A DNA stretch of 64,000 nucleotides from Granulicella sp. L46. GTDB taxonomy: Bacteria; Acidobacteriota; Terriglobia; Terriglobales; Acidobacteriaceae. How positions within the stretch are numbered: the first letter of the stretch is position 1; each line of letters opens with the position of its first letter. Of the stretch, positions 15,961 through 23,491 are shown one piece after another. Under the pieces are notes generated by a model. That model worked only from the letters and a program-made list of their open reading frames with translations, searched no databases and was not told where the DNA came from. The translations under genes were made by a program, and so were the position numbers. The DNA lies in assembly GCF_009765785.1 (NCBI RefSeq), contig NZ_LMUT01000025.1, positions 124,001 to 188,000 of the forward strand, written 5' to 3'.

Positions 15961-15996
15961 GAAAAGCGCGGCATTTGCCGCGCTTTTCGTGTTTTT
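15961..15996 (+). terminator. Rho-independent terminator of rpmI-rplT
   Basis: GAAAAGCGCGGC, loop ATTT, GCCGCGCTTTTC: a perfect 12-bp stem followed by GTGTTTTT. Confidence 0.93.
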
Positions 15997-16094
15997 GGCG
16001 GTTGATTTAGCCCGGTTTCGGGTCACAAATCGATGTGTTTAGCCTAGTTTCGGGTAGCGCGTGGTGGAAATTGCCGGAAAGCTACACTGGATCC

Positions 16095-17018
16095 ATGAAG
16101 TTCGCTCGCCTGCTCCTGGCGTCCCTAGCGATGACGACCTGGGCAGCCTCTCCAATATCGGCACAACAGGCGCCACTGCAGGTCGCATTTACGTTCGATG
16201 ATCTGCCCGCGCACGGCCCTCTGCCGCCGGGGGAGTACCGTCCCGAGCCCATCCGCAGCATTATCAAAACGCTGAAAACAGAGCAGATGCCTCCAGTTTA
16301 CGGGTTCGTGAATGGCTTCCGAACCGCCGAGTATCCGTACCAGACGAAGCTGTTGCGGGAGTGGATTGCGTCTGGAAATCCTCTGGGAAACCACACCTGG
16401 TCTCACCCATCGCTGGATAAAAGCTCGGCGAAAAAGTACATCCATAACATCGCCGAGAATGAGCCGTTGCTCGAGAAGGTAGATCCGGCAGGGGACTGGC
16501 ACTGGTTTCGGTTTCCGTACCTGGAAGAGGGCGACACGATGGCCAAGCGAAACGCCGTGCGGGATTATCTGTCGGATAACCACTACAAGATTGCAGAAGT
16601 GAATCTCGATTTCGGCGATTATTTGTGGAACGACGCGTATGCGCGCTGCGCGGCGAAGAAGGATGATGCCGCCGTTGCATCGCTGCATGACAGCTATCTC
16701 GCTACGGCCGATGAGTACATCACGTATTCGCGCACGCTTTCACAGCGGTTGTATGGGCGGGACATTCCGTATGTGCTGCTGCTGCATGTGGGGGCGTTCG
16801 ATGCGAAGATGTTGCCGGAGTTGATTGGGCTGTTTCGCAAGCGGGGATTCGAGTTTGTGTCGCTGCCGCAGGCGGAGTCTGATCCAGCGTACAGCGTCGA
16901 TCCGAAGGTAGCGTATCCGGGTGGTGGGCTGTTGATGGAGTTGGTCGCGACTACGCGTAACGTGACGCTACCGAACGCGACGCAGCCAGAGGATGAGCTG
17001 GCAAAGATGTGCCGCTGA
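16095..17018 (+). CDS. Exported polysaccharide deacetylase (NodB/CE4)
   Basis: A 307-residue enzyme with signal peptide (MKFARLLLASLAMTTWAASPISAQQ). The NodB domain starts at once: VAFTFDDLPAHGPLP (catalytic base Asp-Asp motif), the second motif is NHTWSHPSLD (two metal His), and FRFPYLEEGD supplies motif 3. Motif 4 is AEVNLDFGDYLWND, and VLLLHVGAFDAKMLPELIGLFRKRGFEFVSL is the final motif. It would remove N-acetyl or similar groups from a glycan in the periplasm. The ATG at 16095 gives the complete signal peptide. Base composition changes inside this gene, from C-rich to G-rich on the + strand. Confidence 0.9.
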   Translation: MKFARLLLASLAMTTWAASPISAQQAPLQVAFTFDDLPAHGPLPPGEYRPEPIRSIIKTLKTEQMPPVYGFVNGFRTAEYPYQTKLLREWIASGNPLGNHTWSHPSLDKSSAKKYIHNIAENEPLLEKVDPAGDWHWFRFPYLEEGDTMAKRNAVRDYLSDNHYKIAEVNLDFGDYLWNDAYARCAAKKDDAAVASLHDSYLATADEYITYSRTLSQRLYGRDIPYVLLLHVGAFDAKMLPELIGLFRKRGFEFVSLPQAESDPAYSVDPKVAYPGGGLLMELVATTRNVTLPNATQPEDELAKMCR

Positions 17019-17028
17019 TCGCTGCAGG

Positions 17029-17508
17029 CTAAGCTGACGGCTTGTGGCTAAAGGCGGCGCGGGATGTTTCTACCGCATCGTAATTTTTCTCGGCCCACAC
17101 CCAGACGCCGCAGAAGGCTTCGCCGAGTGTACGGCCCAAGTCGGTCAGGGTGTAGTCGACGTGGGGCGGAACGACGGGGTGGACGGTGCGTATGACGAGG
17201 CCGTCGCTTTCCATCTGACGGACGGTTTTGGTGAGCATCTTCTGACTGACGCCGCCGGCCAGCTTGCCGAGCTTGGTGAAGCGAACGGTGCCGTGGTCGG
17301 CGAGGACATCGAGAACGACCATGGTCCATTTGTCGGCAATGCGCTCGATGATTTCGTGGACGAGGGCATCGACCTTGTCATCTGATTTGGTGGAGGATTT
17401 GGACGGCGGCTTCGGTTCAGCGGCAGAATGTTTGGTATCGGCCACGGCGGAGATTGCCACCTGGTCGTGCTTCTTCGCCTTCTTGCTCTTCTTATCCTTT
17501 TTCGTCAT
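17029..17508 (-). CDS. HxlR family regulator with a basic N-terminal extension
   Basis: A 159-residue protein. The first ~55 residues are lysine-rich and low-complexity (TKKDKKSKKAKKHD...KPPSKSSTKSDD), which is unusual for the family and may increase DNA affinity. The HxlR winged helix follows: IADKWTMVVLDVLADHGTVRFTKLGKLAGGVSQKMLTKTVRQMESDGLVIRTVHPVVPPHVDYTLTDLGRTL, a textbook pattern. The start at 17508 has GAGGA six bases upstream. The divergent neighbour encoding a DUF6632 membrane protein is the likely target. The typical HxlR N-terminal Cys is missing, so thiol sensing at that site is unlikely. Confidence 0.9.
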   Translation of the reverse strand: MTKKDKKSKKAKKHDQVAISAVADTKHSAAEPKPPSKSSTKSDDKVDALVHEIIERIADKWTMVVLDVLADHGTVRFTKLGKLAGGVSQKMLTKTVRQMESDGLVIRTVHPVVPPHVDYTLTDLGRTLGEAFCGVWVWAEKNYDAVETSRAAFSHKPSA

Positions 17509-17599
17509 AGAGTCCTCAGTTCCTGTTCGCTGCGTACAGAACTTGCAGATCGGTACCTTCCAGGCTGAACGTGCAGTCCCACGATACATCCAAGCTGAC

Positions 17600-17714
17600 G
17601 GACCTTCTCTTTTGTTTTATACGGGGATTGTCTGTCGCCAAACGCTTGTGATTTAATCTCACTCCAAAGTGGCTAAGGAGAGCAACAGAGAATCTGACGG
17701 ACAGTAGAAGGTCC
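17600..17714. promoter_or_regulatory. Divergent HxlR/DUF6632 promoter region with separated inverted repeat
   Basis: GGACCTTCT at 17600-17608 and AGAAGGTCC at 17706-17714 are perfect inverted repeats, and both are next to CTGACGGA. This is a possible pair of HxlR half-sites between the divergent genes. Confidence 0.4.
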
Positions 17715-17747
17715 GCAGGTTTATGTCCTGACCTGAAGGAGAGGGAT

Positions 17748-18137
17748 ATGACCGAAGCTGATCGCATCAAATACTTACGCATTGCGTTGCTGCTGGTGGG
17801 TCTGATCTTCACCTTTGGGATCTATCCACTCACAATTATTTGGCCGTCCGGCTGGTCGTGGCACATGGGCCAGTCTGACTACCTGCAGATGATTCTCGGC
17901 ATATACGCGACGTTGGGAGTGTTTCTAATGGTTGCGAGCCGCAAACCTCTCGCGTACATAAGTCTCATCTGGTTCACGGTGTGGTCCAGCGTTGTGCATG
18001 CTGCCATTATGGCTGTTCAATCGTTCGTGAATCCCATGCACCGGGGACACCTTTTGGGCGACGTGCCAGCGCTCCTCGTTGTAGCGGCGGCGCTTGCGCT
18101 TTTGACGCCACGAGGCGTGACGGAACAACACGCTTGA
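17748..18137 (+). CDS. DUF6632-like small integral membrane protein
   Basis: A 129-residue protein with four hydrophobic helices: IALLLVGLIFTFGIYPLTII, YLQMILGIYATLGVFLMVA, YISLIWFTVWSSVVHAAIMAV and VPALLVVAAALALLTP. The loop with WPSGWSWHMGQSDY and the VHAAIMAVQ helix fit DUF6632, an uncharacterised family common in soil bacteria; the name is from pattern memory. AAGGAGAGGGAT precedes the ATG. It is divergent from the HxlR regulator and probably controlled by it. Confidence 0.75.
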   Translation: MTEADRIKYLRIALLLVGLIFTFGIYPLTIIWPSGWSWHMGQSDYLQMILGIYATLGVFLMVASRKPLAYISLIWFTVWSSVVHAAIMAVQSFVNPMHRGHLLGDVPALLVVAAALALLTPRGVTEQHA

Positions 18138-18255
18138 AGCTTCGTGCATTTTCTTAGGATTGGCAGACGGTTTCTATGCGGTATGTATAGCACTTCTAAG
18201 TGCCTACTTCCTTAATGGACAGTACATCCCTAGGATGCTTGTAGGAGATTGAATC

Positions 18256-19011
18256 ATGAACCTCACAGGAAACACGATTCTGATTACGGGCGGCGGATCG
18301 GGCATTGGCCGCGGCCTTGCCGAAGCATGGCAGGCCAAGGGTAACCAGGTGATTATCGCCGGGCGTCGCAAGGCTGCGCTGGAAGAAACGGTTGCGGCGA
18401 ATCCGGGCATGAAGTATCTGACGCTGGACATTGAAGATCCGGCGGCGATCAAGGCGTTTGCGGCGCAGGTGGCTGCGGAGTTTCCGAAGCTGAATGTGCT
18501 CGTGAACAATGCAGGCATCATGCGGCCGGAGAATGTGCTGGAGGAGCAGAAGCTGGAAGATGCAGAGGCGATCATCACGACGAACCTGCTGGGACCAATA
18601 CGGCTGACGGCGGCGCTGTTGCCGCTGCTTCGGAAGCAAGCGCATTCGACCGTCATCAACGTTTCGTCGGGACTGGCGTTTGTTCCGTTGGCGATTACGC
18701 CGACGTACTGCGCGACCAAGGCAGCGGTCCACTCGTACACGTGTTCGCTGCGGTACCAGCTGAAGGATACGACGACGGAGGTGCTGGAGATTGTCCCGCC
18801 GTATGTGCAGACCGATTTGCTGGGTGGGGCGGAAGATCCGCGGGCGATGCCGTTGAAGGACTTTATCGAGCAGACGATGGAGATTTTCAATACGCAGCCT
18901 ACACCGCAGGAAAACTGTGTGAAGAACGCGCAGGGGCTTCGGTTTGCGGAGTCGAGTGGCAAGTTTGATGCAGTGTTCAAGGGATTGAACGACGCGTTCG
19001 CTAATCACTAG
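18256..19011 (+). CDS. SDR family oxidoreductase, DltE-like
   Basis: A 251-residue classical short-chain dehydrogenase. TGGGSGIGRGLAEA is the cofactor-binding Gly motif, NNAGIM the structural motif, and S (VSSGLAF) with YCATKAA (YxxxK) form the catalytic centre. The C-terminal region (EIVPPYVQTDLLGG) fits the DltE/YdfG-like subgroup. AGR after the second strand suggests NADP preference. TAGGAGATTGAATC supplies the ribosome binding site. It stands alone between DUF6632 and the DprE1-like gene, 62 bases ahead of the latter; the substrate is unknown. Confidence 0.9.
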   Translation: MNLTGNTILITGGGSGIGRGLAEAWQAKGNQVIIAGRRKAALEETVAANPGMKYLTLDIEDPAAIKAFAAQVAAEFPKLNVLVNNAGIMRPENVLEEQKLEDAEAIITTNLLGPIRLTAALLPLLRKQAHSTVINVSSGLAFVPLAITPTYCATKAAVHSYTCSLRYQLKDTTTEVLEIVPPYVQTDLLGGAEDPRAMPLKDFIEQTMEIFNTQPTPQENCVKNAQGLRFAESSGKFDAVFKGLNDAFANH

Positions 19012-19073
19012 AGACGTGCGGTAATCATAAAGATGCTTCCGCGGGAGAAGAGGGCATCGACTATCCTATAGTC

Positions 19074-20477
19074 ATGCCCTCGTCCGCAGAGTTGGACTTC
19101 AACGCACCGCAACCTACAGAAGCTGGTGACAAGCCGGCTGGGCCGCCACCGTTCGAATCGTGGGGCCGGTATCCCGAATACAACGCAGAGTTGAAGCAGC
19201 TTCACTGGCAGGGTGATTATCCGCGGGCGATTGATGGCGTGCATCACGGCGCGCTGGCGGTGGGTATGGGCAGGAGCTATGGAGATGTCTGCCTGCTGAA
19301 GGATGGGACGCTGGTACAGACGACGTCGATGAACCGGCTGCTGGATTTTGATCCGGCGACGGGGTTGTTGACGGCCGAGGCGGGCATTACGCTGGCGCAG
19401 ATTCTTGATTTTGCGGTGCCGCGCGGATACTTTTTGCCGGTGACGCCCGGGACGAAGTATGTGACGCTGGGCGGCGCGATTGCCAATGATATTCATGGGA
19501 AGAATCACCACCATGCGGGAACGTTTGGTCGCCATGTAACGCAGTTCGAACTCGTGCGGTCGAACGGGGAGCGGATGCATTGTTCGCCTTCGAGCAACCC
19601 GGATTACTTTGGGGCGACGATCGCGGGTATGGGGCTGACAGGCGTGATCACGTGGGCGCAGCTGCGGCTGAAGCCGATTGTTAGTCGCATGATTGACTAC
19701 CAGGGAATTCAGTTTCATGGCATTGATGAGTTTCTTGATCTGACGCGGCAGGCCGAGAATATTGAGTACACGGTGAGCTGGGTGGATGTGACGTCGACCG
19801 GCAAGAATTTCTGCCGCGGCATTTTTATGCAGGGCGACCACTCGCAGGTGCCGGCGCCGCTGAAGGTTTCAGGAAAGCCGAAGCTTACGTTCCCGGTGGA
19901 GCTGCCGGGGTTTGCGCTGAACGGGGCGACGGTGGGTGCGTTCAACTCGGTGTTCTTCAATAAGCAGATGAAGAAGCGGGTGAGCGCGCTGCAGGATTAT
20001 GAGCCGTTCTTCTATCCGCTGGATGCTGTGCTTAAGTGGAATCGGATGTATGGCAAACGCGGGCTGCTGCAGTTTCAGTATGCGATTCCGTGGGAGCATG
20101 CGCGGGAGGGGACGATCGCGGTTCTGCAGGCGGTGGCGAAGTCGGGGCTGGCGAGTTTTCTGGCGGTTCTGAAGGCGTTTGGGGATGTGCCGTCGCCGGG
20201 AATGATGAGCTTTCCGAAGCCAGGGATTACGCTGGCGCTGGATTTTCCGATCAAGCCGGAGAAGAGTTTTGCGCTGTTCGATCGGCTGGCGGAGATGACG
20301 AATGAGTTTGGCGGGCGGCTGTATCCGGCGAAGGATGCCCGGATGACGGCGGCGCAGTTTCAGGCGTTCTATCCGCAGTGGGAGAAGTTTGCGCGGTATA
20401 AGGACCCGGCGCTGACGTCGGGATTCTGGGAGCGCGTGGTGGGCGGACAGATGGGCGTGCGGGGAGTGGGCAAATGA
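19074..20477 (+). CDS. FAD-dependent oxidoreductase, DprE1-like (decaprenylphosphoryl-ribose 2'-oxidase family)
   Basis: A 467-residue VAO-fold oxidase. The FAD domain contains GMGRSYGDVCLL, VTPGTKYVTLGGAIANDIHGKNHHHAGTFGRHV and GMGLTGVI, all close to DprE1, which oxidises the 2'-OH of decaprenylphosphoryl-ribose during arabinan precursor synthesis. The C-terminal half includes RLYPAKDARMTAAQFQAFYPQWEKF, again DprE1-like. The stop overlaps the next gene (DprE2-like) by ATGA. No arabinosyltransferase or UbiA-like prenyltransferase is nearby, so the polyprenyl sugar is unproved. There is no clear ribosome binding site at the ATG. Confidence 0.88.
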   Translation: MPSSAELDFNAPQPTEAGDKPAGPPPFESWGRYPEYNAELKQLHWQGDYPRAIDGVHHGALAVGMGRSYGDVCLLKDGTLVQTTSMNRLLDFDPATGLLTAEAGITLAQILDFAVPRGYFLPVTPGTKYVTLGGAIANDIHGKNHHHAGTFGRHVTQFELVRSNGERMHCSPSSNPDYFGATIAGMGLTGVITWAQLRLKPIVSRMIDYQGIQFHGIDEFLDLTRQAENIEYTVSWVDVTSTGKNFCRGIFMQGDHSQVPAPLKVSGKPKLTFPVELPGFALNGATVGAFNSVFFNKQMKKRVSALQDYEPFFYPLDAVLKWNRMYGKRGLLQFQYAIPWEHAREGTIAVLQAVAKSGLASFLAVLKAFGDVPSPGMMSFPKPGITLALDFPIKPEKSFALFDRLAEMTNEFGGRLYPAKDARMTAAQFQAFYPQWEKFARYKDPALTSGFWERVVGGQMGVRGVGK

Positions 20478-21322
20478 GCACAGAGGTAAAGTTGCCGCTC
20501 GAGGAAGAACAGCCGTTGGCGTTGCGCACGCCGCGCGCGGATGAAGCCGGAGTGGGTGAGGTTGCGGCGGAGCAGACGCATGGGCCGCGGCGGATTCTGG
20601 TGCTGGGTGCGACGTCGGGGATTGCGGAGGCTTGTATACGTCTGTGGGCGAACCGCGGCGATGCGCTTTATTTGGTTGCGCGGAATGAGGACAAGCTGGC
20701 TGTTGTGGCGGCGGATGCGCGGACGCGCGGGGCTTCGCATATTGGGTCGGCGGTGGCGAATTTGGATGATACGAACGCGCATCCTGAGGTGCTGGCGCAT
20801 GCGATTAATTCGTTGGGAGGCCTGGATGTGGCGTTCCTGGCGCTGGGGGTGTTAGGGGAACAGCCTGAGGCAGAGAAGAACTTTGCGGCGGCCGATCAGA
20901 TTCTGCACACGAACTTTGTGGCGCCGGTGAGTTTGCTGACTTGGCTGGCGAATTACGCGGCGCAGCGTCATGCGGGGACGCTGGCGGTACTGTCGTCGGT
21001 GGCGGGCGAGCGTGGGCGGAAGTCGAATTATGTGTATGGGAGCTCGAAGGCGGGGCTGACAGCGTTTGTGGATGGGCTGCGGAATCGGATTGATCGCGAT
21101 GGCGTGCGGGTGATGACGATCAAGCCCGGGCCGGTGAAGACCGCGATGACCGAGGGGATGAAGGGCAGCGGGAAGTTCGCGGATGTCGAGGCGGTGGCGG
21201 CGTCGCTGGTGAAGGCGATCGATCGCGGGGATGACGTGGTGTATGTGCCGGGAATCTGGCGCGTGATTATGGCGGTGATTCGCGCGATTCCGGAGCGGGT
21301 GTTTAAGAAGATGAATCTGTAG
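20474..21322 (+). CDS. SDR family oxidoreductase, DprE2-like
   Basis: A 282-residue reductase. After a ~35-residue acidic leader, RRILVLGATSGIAEACIRLWA is the Rossmann motif as found in DprE2. LSSVAGERGRKSNYVYGSSKAGL has the catalytic Ser and YxxxK, and PGPVKTAMTEGMK follows. In mycobacteria DprE2 reduces the 2'-keto product of DprE1 to give decaprenylphosphoryl-arabinose. Overlap by ATGA with the DprE1-like gene argues strongly for the same coupled epimerase role on some polyprenyl-phosphate sugar. The C-terminal IWRVIMAVIRAIPERVFKKMNL looks amphipathic and could contact the membrane. Confidence 0.88.
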   Translation: MSTEVKLPLEEEQPLALRTPRADEAGVGEVAAEQTHGPRRILVLGATSGIAEACIRLWANRGDALYLVARNEDKLAVVAADARTRGASHIGSAVANLDDTNAHPEVLAHAINSLGGLDVAFLALGVLGEQPEAEKNFAAADQILHTNFVAPVSLLTWLANYAAQRHAGTLAVLSSVAGERGRKSNYVYGSSKAGLTAFVDGLRNRIDRDGVRVMTIKPGPVKTAMTEGMKGSGKFADVEAVAASLVKAIDRGDDVVYVPGIWRVIMAVIRAIPERVFKKMNL

Positions 21323-21362
21323 GCGCGGGCTGAGGGGCGGGCGCGGGTTCGCGGCTGCTTTA

Positions 21363-22373
21363 CTAGCGGCGTGGGGTTTCGTCGGTGGATTGCTGTTGCT
21401 GGGCTTGCTGGGCGTGGCGGGACATGGGTGGGGGTTGCTCGGGGAGGGCCTGGGCTTTTTCGACGAGGACTGACCAGTCTTCGGGGACGGGGAGTTCGCG
21501 ATCGAGGAAAGGTGTGCCTTCGCTGGGTTCGACGCGGACGGCGACGCTGAGCTCGCTCTTGGTGCGGCCGCGGTAGATGCCGTGGGTGGGCGGGACGTCG
21601 GAGTAGTCGCGGCCGATGGCGGTGCGGATGTGGCGATCGCCGGCGACGAGGTCGTTGGTGGGATCGAAGCCGATCCAGCCGAGTTCGGGGAGGAATGCCT
21701 CGACCCAGGCGTGGGTGGCAGAGCTTTCAGAGCGATCCTTGTGGGCGTCGCCGTGATAGAGGTAGCCGCTGACGTAGCGGCAGGGGATCTCCAACTTGGA
21801 GCGGACGAGCGAGATCATGATGTGGGAGAAATCCTGGCAGACGCCGGCTTTGGTGGAGAGGGCTACCTCGATGGGGGAGTCGGCCTTGGTGGATTTCGGT
21901 TTGTAGTCGAAGTATTCGCAGAGCTGGGTGTTGAGCTTGTGGAGGGCGCTGAGCGGGTCGTCCTTGCGGCGGACGTCGAGGTGCTTGCCGAGTTCTTCGA
22001 GCTCGGGGGTGAACTGGGCGAATTCGCTGGGGAGGAGCATCTCCCAAAAGTCGCCCTCGTGGACGAGGCGGTCGAGCTCGTCCCAGGAGCCGTCGGGGAG
22101 GGACTGAGGGATTTCGTCGTGGATGGCCATCTCGACGAGCGATTCGGCGACGATGACGAGCTGGCCGTGCTGGCCGGGGATGTCGAAGTGGTGGACGTGA
22201 TTAGAAAGGTGGTCGCGGTGGCTGAACACGCGACATCGCGGGCTCACCGAGAGATGAAAGGTCAGGCAGCGCTGCTGGGCGTCGGAGCGCGGGTGCATGC
22301 GCGTCTCCATGATGCTTTCGCTGACGGGGGTCTTGTAGAGAAACTTGGTCAGATGGCGGATCGAGTAATACAT
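21363..22373 (-). CDS. Transglutaminase-like protein of the ATP-grasp/alpha-E cluster
   Basis: A 336-residue protein with an N-terminal beta domain (MYYSIRHLTKFLYKTPVSESIMETRMHP, the Bact_transglu_N pattern). The core follows with KAGVCQDFSHIMISLVRSKLEIPCRYVSGYL (catalytic Cys), THAWVEAFLPELGWIGFDPTND (His and Asp) and a final RGRTKSELSVAVRV. Such proteins cleave or cross-link amide bonds, but this subgroup has no known substrate. CAGGAGG five bases before the ATG fixes the start at 22373; the open frame upstream overlaps the alpha-E gene and is not used. It ends with a Gln-rich tail. It is the last gene in the minus-strand run. Confidence 0.92.
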   Translation of the reverse strand: MYYSIRHLTKFLYKTPVSESIMETRMHPRSDAQQRCLTFHLSVSPRCRVFSHRDHLSNHVHHFDIPGQHGQLVIVAESLVEMAIHDEIPQSLPDGSWDELDRLVHEGDFWEMLLPSEFAQFTPELEELGKHLDVRRKDDPLSALHKLNTQLCEYFDYKPKSTKADSPIEVALSTKAGVCQDFSHIMISLVRSKLEIPCRYVSGYLYHGDAHKDRSESSATHAWVEAFLPELGWIGFDPTNDLVAGDRHIRTAIGRDYSDVPPTHGIYRGRTKSELSVAVRVEPSEGTPFLDRELPVPEDWSVLVEKAQALPEQPPPMSRHAQQAQQQQSTDETPRR

Positions 22374-22435
22374 CGGTCCCTCCTGCGGATGCTTCATGGG
22401 GTTCGGCATTTCTCTGCTACTTTCCTGGTGTTCGG

Positions 22436-23422
22436 TTAACCAGCCAGCGCGGCCTGAATCGGATAGTCGACGTAGAGGTGGTAGATGGTTTGATGGATGG
22501 CCTGGCACTGACGCTGAATGCCATGCAGATAGTCGACGAGGTCGCCCATGAGGATTTCGTCGACGCTGGCGAAACCGAGCGAGGCGCTGAGGCGGCCAGC
22601 GATGCGGTTGAGCTCTTCGGCGCGGGTTTTGCCGGATTTTTCCTGGATGGCCTGGAGAGCGCACTGGAGGCTGTCGATGGAGAAGCGCAGCGAGTGGGGG
22701 AACTCGGAGTCGAGGAGAAGGAACTCGAGGATGCGTTCGGGCGTGAGGTCGGCGGTGTAGACCTTGCAGTAGGCTTCGAAGGCGGTGGCGGAGCGGAGCA
22801 GGCCCATCCAGTCGAGATACTCATTGCCTTCGGGAACGCGGTCGGGGTGGGACCAGACGTCGCCGTGATAGGCCTCAAGGAGAAGGCGCATGCCGGAGGC
22901 GCGTTCGAGGTAGCGACCGACCTGGATGAACTGCCAGCCTTCGCCGTGGGACATGGTGGAGTCGGTGACACCCTGGAACTGGTGGACGGCTTCCATCATC
23001 TCCTGGAGGAAGGCGGTGGGACCTTCGCCGGATTCGGCGTTGGCCTCGATTTGCATGGCGCGCTTGACCTCGGGGCGCGTGACTTCGATGTAGAGGGAGT
23101 TGAGTTTCTGCCACTGCTCGGTGGAGATCTGCTCGCGGACCTGGCGAGCATTTTCGCGGGCGGCGATGATGCAGGAGACGACGGAGGATTTGTTGGAGGT
23201 GTCGAAGGTGAGGTTGCGGGCGAGTTCGTAAGGGTTGCCGTTCCACTTGAGGCGCTTAGGGTTGCCGAGGGCGGCGAGCATGCGCAGCCAGCGATGATCG
23301 GAGCTGGTGGGGCTCTCGTCGAGCATCAGATTGAGGTTTACATCCAGCAGGCGCGTCGCGTGTTCCGCTCGCTCGAGATAGCGGCTCATCCAGTACAGTG
23401 AATCGGCGACGCGTGACAGCAT
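22436..23422 (-). CDS. Alpha-E domain protein
   Basis: A 328-residue all-helical protein that begins MLSRVADSLYWMSRYLERAEHATRLLDVN, the invariant opening of the Alpha-E family. Other conserved parts are YLERASGMRLLLEA and DSEFPHSLRFSIDSLQ. Alpha-E proteins almost always sit with a circularly permuted ATP-grasp and a transglutaminase, and comparative genomics (Iyer and Aravind) proposed a peptide-synthesis or tagging role; this has not been demonstrated, to my knowledge. The start at 23422 matches the family N-terminus; a frame 15 codons longer is not conserved. It lies 62 bases upstream of the transglutaminase. Confidence 0.93.
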   Translation of the reverse strand: MLSRVADSLYWMSRYLERAEHATRLLDVNLNLMLDESPTSSDHRWLRMLAALGNPKRLKWNGNPYELARNLTFDTSNKSSVVSCIIAARENARQVREQISTEQWQKLNSLYIEVTRPEVKRAMQIEANAESGEGPTAFLQEMMEAVHQFQGVTDSTMSHGEGWQFIQVGRYLERASGMRLLLEAYHGDVWSHPDRVPEGNEYLDWMGLLRSATAFEAYCKVYTADLTPERILEFLLLDSEFPHSLRFSIDSLQCALQAIQEKSGKTRAEELNRIAGRLSASLGFASVDEILMGDLVDYLHGIQRQCQAIHQTIYHLYVDYPIQAALAG

Positions 23423-23491
23423 GCGGTCGGTTCCTTTGCTGAATTGGACTTGCTGGTTGTAGTTCACTCTACACTGACTTTCGGATTTTGC

